40,351 nt of DNA, taken from positions 1 to 40,351 of the forward strand of contig JAUMWS010000003.1 of NCBI GenBank assembly GCA_030529525.1, given 5' to 3'. Source of the DNA: Porphyromonas sp. Lineage in GTDB: Bacteria; Bacteroidota; Bacteroidia; Bacteroidales; Porphyromonadaceae. Below the pieces are notes generated by a model that was given only the letters and a program-made list of their open reading frames with translations, was not told where the DNA came from and did no database searches. This document shows, piece after piece, positions 31,852 through 40,351 of this stretch. The number at the start of each line of letters is the position of its first letter. The first letter of the stretch is position 1. The translations under genes were made by a program, and so were the position numbers.

Positions 31852-34070
31852 GTCTAAAAACGATCTTACTTTCTACATCCATAGTTCTAAGCTCTTTTTC
31901 TGTGGTCTTAGCACAGAAACACAATCCTTCTCCGGTACCTCATTCCATAGTTTGGGGTGATACTCCAATCGCTTTGTCTCAGCGAAATTTGGTGGTAAAA
32001 GGAGAGAAATGGGCAGATAAGAGTGCATACAAGAAACTTTCAGATTTTACCTTGCATCGTCAGATCAAGAGTAAGGCATTTACTATCACCATTGGAGAAG
32101 TGGGGGATAAGGCTGTGGCTCGCTATGCAAAGTTTGTCCCGACCAAGCCCAACGCTTATTATCTTAAAATAGATGGGCAAGGTGCATGGGTTGTAGGAGC
32201 AGATGAAGCGGGTACATTCTATGGGGTTTCCACTTTGTTGGACATCTTGAGTAGAAATGAAGTATATCCGGTGGAGATTAAAGATGCTCCCGATGTGGCA
32301 GATCGTGGTGTCGTGGAAGGATTCTACGGTACTCCTTGGAGTTTTGATGCCCGAGTAAGCATGATAGAAGCCATAGGAGAGTCCAAGATGAACATATATA
32401 TATATGGTCCCAAGGACGATCCGTACCACTCTTCTCCGCACTGGAGAAATCCTTATCCCGCAGATGAAGCGGAAAAGATACGCAGACTCGTGGAGGTGGC
32501 AAACCAAAATAAGGTTCAGTTCGTCTGGGCTATCCATCCCGGAAAGGATATTAAGTGGAACGATGAAGACCGTCAGAATCTGCTGTCAAAGTTTGATGCT
32601 ATGTATCAGAAAGGTGTTCGTGCTTATGCCGTGTTCTTTGACGATATTTCGGGAGAAGGAACAAAGGCTGAAAAACAGGCAGAACTACTCAACTTCCTTC
32701 ATGACAACTTTGTGGCAAAGAAAGGAGATGTTGCTCCTTTGATTATCTGTCCGACAGAGTACAATAAAGGATGGGCTAATGTCAAAGGCGGTTATCTTAG
32801 AACATTGGGACAGAATCTTCATCCCTCTATACGCATTATGTGGACAGGAAATACCGTTGTTGCAGATATTGATGTTCCTACTATGGAGTGGATCAATGAG
32901 CAGATAGGTCGGAAGGCATACATTTGGTGGAACTATCCTGTTACGGACTATGTCAGAGACCATATCTTATTAGGCCCGGTTTATGGCAATAGCAAAGAGA
33001 TCGCCGATAAGGTAAGCGGCTTCGTGTCTAACCCTATGGAGCATGCGGAAGCATCCAAGATAGCGGTCTACTCTGTCGGGGATTATCTTTGGAATATGAA
33101 GGGCTTTGATGAAAATGCTTCATGGAAAGCCTCTCTTAAGAAGGTGATGCCTCGCTCCTACGAAGCCTTGGAAGTTGTCGGAAGACACAATAGCGATTTG
33201 GGAGAGAATGGGCATCGTTACAGAAGAGAAGAGTCTGCACACATCGCTCCGATTATGCAAAAGTGGATTGCAGGAACAGCAACTTCCGACGAGAGAAACA
33301 TGATCAGACAAGAGTACGAAAAGATGGAAGAGAGTGGAGATATCCTACTACACTCGACAGACAATCCTTCGCTACTGAAAGAGATAGGCGTGTGGCTTCC
33401 TATGTTTATCCGTGTAGGCTCTATCGGACAAGAGGTTATAGCACTGCAAGATGCGGCAACAAAAGGGGATAAGGACTCTTTCATGAAGCACTATTATCGT
33501 ATCCGTACACTTCAGCAAGAGATGTACAAGATAGATACCGGCTCGGATCTTCATCCTCATCAACCGGGAGTAAAGAGTGCCGAAAGAGTGATGCTTCCTG
33601 CGGCTACAACCGTTTTTGCTTTTCTTGTCAGTGAGTATAACAAGAAGTATGGTACGGATCTTAAGTCCGATCAGCAGTATCTTCCTCACAAGATTTATAC
33701 CAATAGCCCGGCATTCGAACACCAGCCTCTTGCATTCTCAAAGCGCAATCTGTCTATTACCAAAAAGCTCGAATACACAAAGCTTGCTACCGGAGAGTAT
33801 GTGGGTATATGGCTTGATAATATTTATACTATCGCAGATCTTCACATCAATCTTGGTATAGAGAATTGGGCAGAAGGGTTGAGCTTCTTTGTGGGTGAAT
33901 CTCCGGAGACCGCCCAACCGATAAACTTGCAGCAACATGCAAGAAATAAAAAGCTTTTTGAGGCTAAAAGAGGAGAGATCATCAAGGCTAAAGTTTTGTT
34001 TATCCGCAACAACGGAGCAGAGCCTGTAGAGATTCGTCTTGAGCAATTCTCTTTTGTTCCAAAGAGTTAA
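31848..34070 (+). CDS. Secreted GH84 beta-N-acetylglucosaminidase (O-GlcNAcase-like)
   Basis: This 740-residue protein has a signal peptide (SLKTILLSTSIVLSSFSVVLA-Q), an N-terminal alpha/beta domain (about 30-145), then the GH84 TIM barrel opening DRGVVEGFYGTPWS. The adjacent catalytic acids Asp265-Asp266 (FFDDISG) match the pair used in Bacteroides thetaiotaomicron BtGH84. Further family words are MNIYIYGPKDDPYH, FVWAIHPG, MWTGNTVV and YIWWNYPVTDY. It removes terminal beta-linked GlcNAc, probably from host glycans or hyaluronan-type substrates. No T9SS tail is seen, so it is likely periplasmic. Translational coupling to fabK is unexpected. A perfect palindromic terminator follows. Confidence 0.92.
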   Translation: MSLKTILLSTSIVLSSFSVVLAQKHNPSPVPHSIVWGDTPIALSQRNLVVKGEKWADKSAYKKLSDFTLHRQIKSKAFTITIGEVGDKAVARYAKFVPTKPNAYYLKIDGQGAWVVGADEAGTFYGVSTLLDILSRNEVYPVEIKDAPDVADRGVVEGFYGTPWSFDARVSMIEAIGESKMNIYIYGPKDDPYHSSPHWRNPYPADEAEKIRRLVEVANQNKVQFVWAIHPGKDIKWNDEDRQNLLSKFDAMYQKGVRAYAVFFDDISGEGTKAEKQAELLNFLHDNFVAKKGDVAPLIICPTEYNKGWANVKGGYLRTLGQNLHPSIRIMWTGNTVVADIDVPTMEWINEQIGRKAYIWWNYPVTDYVRDHILLGPVYGNSKEIADKVSGFVSNPMEHAEASKIAVYSVGDYLWNMKGFDENASWKASLKKVMPRSYEALEVVGRHNSDLGENGHRYRREESAHIAPIMQKWIAGTATSDERNMIRQEYEKMEESGDILLHSTDNPSLLKEIGVWLPMFIRVGSIGQEVIALQDAATKGDKDSFMKHYYRIRTLQQEMYKIDTGSDLHPHQPGVKSAERVMLPAATTVFAFLVSEYNKKYGTDLKSDQQYLPHKIYTNSPAFEHQPLAFSKRNLSITKKLEYTKLATGEYVGIWLDNIYTIADLHINLGIENWAEGLSFFVGESPETAQPINLQQHARNKKLFEAKRGEIIKAKVLFIRNNGAEPVEIRLEQFSFVPKS

Positions 34071-34134
34071 TGGCTATACTTCACTTTAAAAGTGTAATAA
34101 TGTAAACCTATATAAGGTTCTATAGCACATATAG

Positions 34135-34166
34135 ACAAAGGGGCTACAAATTTGTAGCCCCTTTGT
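34135..34166. terminator. Terminator after the GH84 gene, perfect 32-base palindrome
   Basis: ACAAAGGGGCTACAAA (34135-34150) and TTTGTAGCCCCTTTGT (34151-34166) are exact complements with no spacer; TGTTTTC follows. Confidence 0.85.
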
Positions 34167-34633
34167 TGTTTTCAAATAGCCAATCAAAATTTGACACAAG
34201 TAAGCTCTTGCCTCAAATTGATAATAAAACGTTAAATATTCTTTCTGTTTCTTGTTTTTCTTTATTCGCATTACGGGTTTTGCAGGTCGGTTATAGCACT
34301 TTTGGAGTCCTTTTTGTCTTGATGCCGCAGGAGCTTTTATATAAAAACAGACTACTCATTTTCGTGCTTTAAGTTCCGTTCTTTACCTCTGATTTTTAAG
34401 AGAAGAGATAAGCAGTATTTTGTAATTTTCTGATTTCTAATGTGATGTGTTAAATCTTGAGTTTAGAAAAAATTTTTTCCTCGTCCATTTCATGGGCTGT
34501 TTTATAGTTAATATAGTTGAATTTTATGCAGATGTATTGTAAACAAATTCTAATGAAAAATAGAGCCAAAAACATTCACCAAAAAGCCTTTATTGCTTAA
34601 TGCTTTGATATTCAATATTATAATTCTATCTGC
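34167..34633. other. AT-rich intergenic region, no gene recognised
   Basis: A 69-codon plus-strand frame (34163-34372) starts in the terminator tail and is not credible. I see no promoter with good spacing. Confidence 0.55.
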
Positions 34634-34635
34634 TA

Positions 34636-34708
34636 AACACGTTTATTGAATTGGGTAAACGTGTTAAATGAAATCATTAAACCCGTTTACTGAAAAATTA
34701 AACAGGTT
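34636..34708. promoter_or_regulatory. Pair of GTTTA dyads upstream of the TonB-dependent receptor
   Basis: AACACGTTTA (34636-34645), 10 bases, TAAACGTGTT (34656-34665) is a perfect dyad. Then AACCCGTTTA (34680-34689), 9 bases, TAAACAGGTT (34699-34708) is a near copy with one mismatch. Further single GTTTAC words lie near 34728-34733 and 34793-34798. This looks like an operator array for a dimeric regulator. Confidence 0.55.
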
Positions 34709-34823
34709 AAGCGGAAAGATAGAGCTTGTTTACTCTTTTTTCTATCCAAGAGTGTAGATAAATGTAAATAAGATATGCTGTATTTAACACTTTGTTTACC
34801 CCCCTTGAAACAGTAACTAAAGA

Positions 34824-34882
34824 CAAAATAGAGAGCAGGCATTTTGAGAAGGGGAGGTCGGTATGGAATATATAAAAATGAA
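34824..34882 (+). repeat. Dispersed intergenic repeat, copy 2
   Basis: It shares the 14-base block CAAAATAGAGAGCA (34824-34837) and the 19-base block ATGGAATATATAAAAATGA (34863-34881) with 110-166. The second block contains the ATG at 34863, which makes that ATG unlikely to be a true gene start. Confidence 0.6.
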
Positions 34883-34918
34883 GTTTGCCATATCGGACAG
34901 ATTAAGCATTATTGGGGC

Positions 34919-34949
34919 TTGCGTATCTATGTTAAAATTGCGTTCTTTG
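34919..34949 (+). promoter_or_regulatory. Putative promoter of the TonB-dependent receptor
   Basis: TTG (34919-34921), a 20-base spacer, then GTTCTTTG (34942-34949), which matches TAnnTTTG except at its first two bases. It lies 36 bases before ATG 34986 and inside the longest possible frame. Confidence 0.45.
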
Positions 34950-34985
34950 CACTATAGCAAAGGTCTAAAAAGACCGGATATTGAA

Positions 34986-37439
34986 ATGAACAGATCTATG
35001 AAATATATTCTGGGTGTTGTTGCTTTGCTTTTTTGCTTTCAGCCACTATTGTCACAAGAGGGTAAAAGTAGGGTGAAGATACCTAAAGAGACGAAAGACA
35101 CAGGCTTCAAAAATCCTCTTTCCATGATGGAGGTTCCTTCTTTACTATCGGCATCTCCGGATTCATTCGCGTTGGGGTCTTCGCGTATTATGAAGTCGTT
35201 TTCGTTTCAGGCGAGGCAGTACAGTGTCGCAAATATTCCTCTTCTCTTTAATGGAGTGGAAGTCAATGATGCTTGTAGCGGAGAACAACCCTGGTATCTT
35301 TGGGCTGGAATGAACGATGCCACCGGTAACGAACGCACAGGATGGGGGCTATCTTCCACACACGATACTATGGGAGCTCTTGGCGGAAGTAGAAGCCTTA
35401 CGGTGAAAGCATCAGCACTGCGGAAATCTAAACGTTTAAGCTACTCTTTTAGTAACGATCTGCATACGCATCGTATAATGGGACACTATTCGTCCGGAAA
35501 GCTTAGCAATGGTTGCTATCTCTCTTTTACCGGTAGCGTGAGAGGAGGAGAAGAGGGATATGTCAGGGGAACTCACTCTCTCGGAGAGAGTTTTTTGCTT
35601 GCACTTTCTAAAGATATCAATAGCAGACACACTCTTTCGCTTACAGGGTTTGCTGCCCCGGTAGAGCAGGGCATCGCCTCTATCTCTTCCGAAATGGCTT
35701 ATCAGGCAGCCGGAAATCATTACTTCAACAGAGGTGTGGGAACGGATGGCGGAAAGTTACGGAATGCTCATATTCTTAGGCGAATGGAACCTGTGGTAAC
35801 ATTAAGCCATGATTGGAAGATTTCGCCCACATCCGCTCTATCCTCTACTCTTTGGTATAGAGATGGTGGAAGCACTGTTTCAGAATTGAAATGGAGGACA
35901 GATAATCCTTATCCCGACTTTTTCGGTCTCTTTCCTCCCTTTTCGGCAAATCCTCCGGATAAGCATAGAATGTTCGTAAATTTCGATGAAATGAGACATC
36001 GGAATATGAATCCTGTCGGAGAGACGCCGAAAGATGAAGCAGGAAATCCTGTAGCTTCTGGAAACAGAGCCGAGTATATCGTAGCCGGAAGGAGTAGAAC
36101 ACAGAGAGAGCTTGCCTTGAGTTCGGTCATAAATACCTCTCTGTCCAATACGCTGAGGCTGGATGGAGGTGTCTCCGTTTCCGGTAACAGAAGCAGATAT
36201 TATAATCGAATTTTAGACCTTTTAGGGGGCGACTATTGGTATGATGTAGATAGCCATTTAAGCGGGAGGGAGGCTTTTAGTGATTTGGATAATCCTTATC
36301 GTATCGCTCGAAAAGGGGATAAGTTTGGTTATTTTTATGCTACACAACGTGTCCGGACTGCGCTTTGGGGACAACTCAGACACTCATCTCGAAGGTGGGA
36401 AAGTTTTGTTGCCGTAGAGATTGGTAGCAATCACCTTTTCAGAGAAGGCTTCATGAAAAATGGAGTACACGCTTCGGAAAGTAAGGGTAAGTCGGCTAAG
36501 TTGGATTACTTGACCTATAAAGTGAAAGGAGGTACGCAGTATAAAATAAATGGTCGTCACTACTTGGCTGCAAATTTCTATACTTCTCGTAAAGCCCCTC
36601 ACTCCGATATTGCCTTTGCATTGCCCGAAAATAGCAATAGGCTTACACCCGGTTTGGAAGCAGAAAAGAGCCTGTCCGGAGAGTTCTCTTATCTTCTTCG
36701 AAACGCTTTTGTAAAAGCGCGTGTAACCGGCTATTTTACTTGTATATGGGATAAAGGAAATAGGATCTCCTTTTACAATGCATCCCGAAATACGATAAAC
36801 CATTACCTCTTATCCGGCGTTTCCGAACAGTACATAGGAGTAGAAGCCGGTATAGAGCTTAAACTCTCTCCTACTGTAAGAGCTGTTTTGGTAGGAGCAG
36901 TCTCTGATAACAGCTATGCCGGTACTGCAACCTTATCTCATTTCTCTGATAATGTATTCGGAGTGATAGATAGCGATATAGTGGAGTGGCAGGGAAGAAA
37001 AATAGCAGGAGGACCTACCGAAATGGCTTCCGTTACTCTCTCCTATAACTCTCCTAAACAATGGTATGTTGAACTTTCAGCAAATTATGCAGGAAGAGCC
37101 TACACTCAGATCAATCCTACATTTTATACCGAAAGGCTCCGAACAACTCCGGGATTCAAGTCCGACTATGCTCTGCAAGAAGATTTAGGCAGGCATATTA
37201 CGCTTGATGCCAGAGTGGGATCCTCTTGGACAGTGGCAAAGAAGCATACATTATCTGTCAACTTGAGCGCATCCAATCTGCTTAATAATACCAATATCAG
37301 ACTGAGGGGATGGGAGCAGATGCCAAACAGAATGGATACATCGGGAGGCGGAAACGCTTCTCTGACCAAACCGGTAGAACAACGCTACTTGTATATGTAT
37401 GGTCTTACGTACTTTATTAACGCATCTTGGCGTTGGTAG
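34986..37439 (+). CDS. TonB-dependent receptor-like outer-membrane protein
   Basis: From ATG 34986 the product is 817 residues with a normal signal peptide (MNRSMKYILGVVALLFCFQPLLS-Q). The plug-like region (about 30-160) has NIPLLFNGVEVND, NERTGWGLSSTHDTMGALGGSRSLTVKAS, and a large barrel ends with a TYFINASWRW strand (aromatic last residue). There is no N-terminal carboxypeptidase-like domain and the usual plug motif for TonB receptors is degenerate. The upstream start at 34863 would add 41 residues that cover a dispersed repeat and a promoter-like box, so it is rejected. A BACON-nuclease gene follows after 46 bases. Transport of nuclease products is a plausible role, not demonstrated. Confidence 0.82.
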   Translation: MNRSMKYILGVVALLFCFQPLLSQEGKSRVKIPKETKDTGFKNPLSMMEVPSLLSASPDSFALGSSRIMKSFSFQARQYSVANIPLLFNGVEVNDACSGEQPWYLWAGMNDATGNERTGWGLSSTHDTMGALGGSRSLTVKASALRKSKRLSYSFSNDLHTHRIMGHYSSGKLSNGCYLSFTGSVRGGEEGYVRGTHSLGESFLLALSKDINSRHTLSLTGFAAPVEQGIASISSEMAYQAAGNHYFNRGVGTDGGKLRNAHILRRMEPVVTLSHDWKISPTSALSSTLWYRDGGSTVSELKWRTDNPYPDFFGLFPPFSANPPDKHRMFVNFDEMRHRNMNPVGETPKDEAGNPVASGNRAEYIVAGRSRTQRELALSSVINTSLSNTLRLDGGVSVSGNRSRYYNRILDLLGGDYWYDVDSHLSGREAFSDLDNPYRIARKGDKFGYFYATQRVRTALWGQLRHSSRRWESFVAVEIGSNHLFREGFMKNGVHASESKGKSAKLDYLTYKVKGGTQYKINGRHYLAANFYTSRKAPHSDIAFALPENSNRLTPGLEAEKSLSGEFSYLLRNAFVKARVTGYFTCIWDKGNRISFYNASRNTINHYLLSGVSEQYIGVEAGIELKLSPTVRAVLVGAVSDNSYAGTATLSHFSDNVFGVIDSDIVEWQGRKIAGGPTEMASVTLSYNSPKQWYVELSANYAGRAYTQINPTFYTERLRTTPGFKSDYALQEDLGRHITLDARVGSSWTVAKKHTLSVNLSASNLLNNTNIRLRGWEQMPNRMDTSGGGNASLTKPVEQRYLYMYGLTYFINASWRW

Positions 37440-37485
37440 GTATACGTGGTCAGATTAGTAAGAACGAATAAAATTGAAAGTCAAA

Positions 37486-38637
37486 ATGAAAAGAGTATCA
37501 ATAACATTGGCATTGATAGTTGGTATGATCTTCTTCTTTACGGGATACGATCTACCTCAAATAGAGCAACAGAAGCCCCAAGAAGATAAAGCTTACATTC
37601 AGAACAGTGAAGATCTTCCTGTTTCAGAGGTAGGCGGACAGCTTATACTTCGCATAGAGAGTAGTAAAAAATGGAAGGTCAAAATGCCCAGAAACATGCG
37701 AAAATGGGTACAAACAGATCAACGTCTTAAGGGTAAAGGTAATGGTGTGATCACTTTCTTTGTACAGCCTAATGACTCTTCAAGAGAGCGCTCCGGAGAG
37801 CTTACGGTTTTTTTAAAGAATAATCGCAGCAAAATAACTATTCAACAAAGAGGTAAATTATCCCCGGTTGAGCCTACTCCTATTCCCGTAACAAGATTAG
37901 AACTACCCTTGTTGTCTACTGATAAGAACCATAAGTACATAGAGTACACAGTTTCTTTAAAAGGAAAGACAATCGTGAACTATTCTCAGGAATTTGACCT
38001 TAAGGAGAAACACAGCAGGTGGGTCGCTTTCAGATTTGATGCTGAAACATCGGAAAAGAAAGAGCGTAGATCCGATGCTTGGGAGTGCGATCCCAATCTT
38101 CCTCAAGATGTTTGTATCGGAGGAACTTTCCCTGATGGGACAGACAGAGGACACCTTGTAGCTTCCAGCGATAGGGCTTACTGTAAAGAGGCGAATATGC
38201 AAACCTTTTACTATTCTAATATCAGCCCACAGAAAGGATATTTTAATCAAGGCATCTGGCAAAAGTTGGAAAATAAAGTTCAAGAGTGGGGGCGTAATAG
38301 GAGCAACTGTGATACGCTTTACGTTGTAAAGGGTGGTACTATTTACAATGGGGATATATTAGGCTATATGAGCCCGAGAAACAATAAAAGTTTATCTGTC
38401 CCTGTTCCGAAGTATTACTTTATGGCTCTTTTGAAGATTAAGGATGGAAGATACTACTCTATAGGCTTTCTCATGAAGCATGAGAAGATTCCGGTATCTA
38501 ACAGACTCGGTCTTTATACCATAACGATAGATGAATTGGAACAGCGTACCGGTTACGACTTCTTCCATGCTCTGCCCGATGAAAAAGAGACAGAGGTTGA
38601 GAGTAAGATAGACGTATCTTACTGGGATGGTTTATAG
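37486..38637 (+). CDS. Secreted BACON-domain DNA/RNA non-specific endonuclease
   Basis: From ATG 37486 the product is 383 residues with an N-terminal hydrophobic signal or anchor (about 4-20). A BACON-like beta domain follows (about 45-120, GGQLILRIESSKKWKV and NNRSKITIQQRGK). The nuclease domain (about 140-365) has the core DRGHL (Asp220, catalytic His223) and the metal Asn in FNQGIWQKLE after SNISPQ. TTG at 37474 could add 4 residues but ATG is better. NUC1-type enzymes cut single- and double-stranded DNA and RNA without sequence preference. Secretion suggests digestion of extracellular nucleic acid for nutrients. It lies 46 bases after the receptor and 16 before the flippase. Confidence 0.9.
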   Translation: MKRVSITLALIVGMIFFFTGYDLPQIEQQKPQEDKAYIQNSEDLPVSEVGGQLILRIESSKKWKVKMPRNMRKWVQTDQRLKGKGNGVITFFVQPNDSSRERSGELTVFLKNNRSKITIQQRGKLSPVEPTPIPVTRLELPLLSTDKNHKYIEYTVSLKGKTIVNYSQEFDLKEKHSRWVAFRFDAETSEKKERRSDAWECDPNLPQDVCIGGTFPDGTDRGHLVASSDRAYCKEANMQTFYYSNISPQKGYFNQGIWQKLENKVQEWGRNRSNCDTLYVVKGGTIYNGDILGYMSPRNNKSLSVPVPKYYFMALLKIKDGRYYSIGFLMKHEKIPVSNRLGLYTITIDELEQRTGYDFFHALPDEKETEVESKIDVSYWDGL

Positions 38638-38653
38638 GTAGCTTTATCTCAGA

Positions 38654-40150
38654 ATGAGCGTTATACTCAAACAGAGTCTGCGGGGTACTGTTGTAACCTA
38701 TTTGGGAGCTTTCATCGGTTTCCTTACGACGTTCTTCATTACCGTTACCTATCTTACCGCCGAGGAGATAGGTCTCACTCGTGTTCTGTTTGAGGCTGCT
38801 CTATTGCTGAGTACATTTGCCATACTTGGAGTACATACCTCCTCCATAAGGTATTATCCCTACTTTAAAAGAGGAGATGGGTCAGAGAGGGGCTTTCTGC
38901 CTTTAATGCTACTGTTCCCTATATTGGGCGTAGCGATCTTCGGTTTCCTTTACTTCCTGTTGGAAACGCCCATCTCCTCCTATTTTTCCAAGAATTCTTC
39001 TCTATTTGTGCAGTATTACTACATGGTACTGCCCTTGATGCTCTTTTTGCTTTATCAGAATCTACTCGAAGTATATGCTTCCATAAAGCAAAAGATTGTA
39101 GTACCACGCTTTCATAAGGAGGTTACCCAACGCCTGCTGTTGATAGGTGTTTATGTTGGTTATGCCACATTCAATCTGACACTTGATGCCTTCATTTGGA
39201 TTTTTGTTGGTAGCTATGGGCTTGTGGCTCTGCTGCAATTCGGGTATGTTTTAAAGCTCTCTCCTCATGCTTTGAAAGAGAAGATTTCGTTTCCTGTAGA
39301 GCAAAAAAAAGATTTTTTCAACTACACGGCATTGGTTGTCCTCTCGGCATTGGGCGGAAGTATAGTCAGTCGTTTGGATATCTTTATGGTATCTGCCAAA
39401 ATGGGGCTGAACTATGCAGGGATATATACGATTGCTTTTTTCATCGTGGCGATAATAGAGATTCCGTCCCGTTCACTGCTTGCCATAACAGCCCCAATAG
39501 CATCCGAAGCGTTAAAGAATAAGGATATACAGAAGCTGCAAGACCTCTATAAGAAGGTCTCACTCTATCAACTTTTTGTCGGAGGATTTATATTTCTGTT
39601 GATTTGGGTCAATATAGACTTTATCTTTACCATCATTCCCAATTCCGAAATCTATTCGCAAGGAAAGTGGGTTGTCTTCTACTTAGGATTATCAAAGATT
39701 GTAGAGATCACTTTCAACTTTGGAAATTCCGTCATTCGATACTCTCGTTACTACTACTATACGATACTAATCACCTTTCTGCTCACGATACTTACGATCC
39801 TTACCAATAATTACTTCATTCCTCTCTTGGGGATGAAGGGGGCTTCCATAGCTACTCTCATTACCTGTCTTATCAGTTATACTATTTCTCAGATTATCAT
39901 AAAAATAAAGCTTCAAGTCTCTCCTTTCAGCAAGCGTTTCTATTTCTTGTTTGCCGTCATCTCTCTACTTCTTTTCTTGCAGATGCTATGGCCGGAGAAA
40001 AGACTAATTGCAGGTATTTGGTTCGATGCTATCCTTAAAAGTTTTATTTTTGTTGCTGTACCTATAGTTGCGTTACTCCGACTAAAAATGCTACCGGAAC
40101 TGTCTCAGTATATATCCGGTCTGTACAAAAAAATTAAGAATAGAGTATGA
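38654..40150 (+). CDS. Oligosaccharide flippase (Wzx-like, MOP superfamily)
   Basis: This 498-residue protein has about 12-14 transmembrane helices and the layout of polysaccharide flippases: an opening SLRGTVVTYLGAFIGFLTTFF, a mid-protein SRLDIFMVSAKMGLNYAGIYTIAFF, then LLAITAPIASEAL. It should move undecaprenyl-linked glycan units across the inner membrane for O-antigen, capsule or similar. It starts 16 bases after the nuclease and overlaps the next gene in ATGA, so it belongs to the same run or begins a glycan cluster that continues outside the window. Confidence 0.88.
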   Translation: MSVILKQSLRGTVVTYLGAFIGFLTTFFITVTYLTAEEIGLTRVLFEAALLLSTFAILGVHTSSIRYYPYFKRGDGSERGFLPLMLLFPILGVAIFGFLYFLLETPISSYFSKNSSLFVQYYYMVLPLMLFLLYQNLLEVYASIKQKIVVPRFHKEVTQRLLLIGVYVGYATFNLTLDAFIWIFVGSYGLVALLQFGYVLKLSPHALKEKISFPVEQKKDFFNYTALVVLSALGGSIVSRLDIFMVSAKMGLNYAGIYTIAFFIVAIIEIPSRSLLAITAPIASEALKNKDIQKLQDLYKKVSLYQLFVGGFIFLLIWVNIDFIFTIIPNSEIYSQGKWVVFYLGLSKIVEITFNFGNSVIRYSRYYYYTILITFLLTILTILTNNYFIPLLGMKGASIATLITCLISYTISQIIIKIKLQVSPFSKRFYFLFAVISLLLFLQMLWPEKRLIAGIWFDAILKSFIFVAVPIVALLRLKMLPELSQYISGLYKKIKNRV

Positions 40151-40351
40151 CACATGATGCAGAAGAACAAGGTGTTGTAACCCTGATACCTTTTGGAAAT
40201 ATTGCTAACAGACTTCTGGCTGTTAGTTCGGCAATCTCTTACTTTTCGAGTATAGAGAAGCCGATAGAGATAGTTTGGTTCAAAACACCGGAGCTATGTT
40301 CAGAATACGAACGCCTTTTCCAGCCGGATGTTAGCTTCGATAAGGAGTATG
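40147..40351 (+). CDS. 5' part of a probable glycan-related gene, cut by the window end
   Basis: An ATG overlapping the flippase stop (ATGA) opens a frame of 68 codons to the end of the window. It reads MTHDAEEQGVVTLIPFGN, then IANRLLAVSSAISYF and IEIVWFKTPELCSEYERLF. The GNIANRLLAVSSAI phrase resembles the start of some fucosyltransferase-like or other glycosyltransferase proteins of polysaccharide loci. The position after a flippase supports that. The identity is open because most of the protein is missing. Confidence 0.7.
   Translation, partial: MTHDAEEQGVVTLIPFGNIANRLLAVSSAISYFSSIEKPIEIVWFKTPELCSEYERLFQPDVSFDKEY

Noticed and set aside
34163-34372. 69-codon plus-strand frame
   Set aside because: Starts in the tail of the GH84 terminator in AT-rich DNA; hydrophobic by composition only.
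34636-34800. CRISPR-like reading of the GTTTA repeats
   Set aside because: The units are inverted dyads of 10 bases with unequal distances, not regularly spaced direct repeats, and no cas genes are present.

Overview
This window is chromosomal DNA from a member of the Bacteroidetes, most likely order Bacteroidales and perhaps a Porphyromonas-like anaerobe. Three things point there. Many genes follow the Bacteroidetes promoter pattern (TAnnTTTG at -7, sometimes with TTG about 20 bases upstream). There are Bacteroidetes-type envelope families: a TonB-dependent receptor, a BACON-nuclease, an Omp28-like lipoprotein, a DUF6029-like barrel and a GH84 hexosaminidase. Shine-Dalgarno sequences are generally poor. 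The species cannot be fixed by eye. I see no phage, transposase, CRISPR array or rRNA.

Region 1 (1-9500) is a co-directional envelope and cofactor cluster. It starts with a single-ORF fusion of folylpolyglutamate synthase (FolC) and type III pantothenate kinase (CoaX). An outer-membrane barrel, a TPR protein, LptC, a CNNM/CBS transporter and a PpiD-type foldase follow, and a strong terminator closes the cluster. Region 2 (9500-17200) holds an unknown secreted protein, a class I amidotransferase-like hydrolase fused to a membrane dipeptidase (C26-M19), a minus-strand OmpH/Skp-like gene with a tiny membrane protein, and then plus-strand PepD, a secreted EEP-family phosphoesterase and an EamA transporter. 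Region 3 (17200-22110, minus strand) has a zinc-ribbon membrane protein with an SPFH-GYF_2 protein, a gene-free stretch with a 21-base tandem duplication, tRNA-Leu(UAA), ferritin and HemE.

Region 4 (22350-26130) is the run tsaC, ClC channel, fmt and a two-helix small protein. Region 5 (26560-30720, minus strand) is a secreted redox cluster: an Ig-repeat Omp28-like lipoprotein with CPYC, a TlpA-like thioredoxin with CKPC, and a DUF6029-like barrel. Region 6 (30860-34170) is a FabK-like enoyl-ACP reductase overlapping a secreted O-GlcNAcase-type hexosaminidase by four bases. Region 7 (34600-40351) starts with an array of GTTTA dyads. It continues with a TonB-dependent receptor with an atypical plug, a secreted BACON-nuclease, a polysaccharide flippase and the first 68 codons of a further gene cut by the window end.

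The best candidates for something new are the FolC-CoaX fusion, the C26-M19 fusion, the redox/barrel cluster, the receptor-nuclease module with its upstream dyads, and a dispersed intergenic repeat shared by the two ends of the window. I found no single obviously unprecedented multi-gene machine. The rest is mostly core metabolism and envelope biogenesis.
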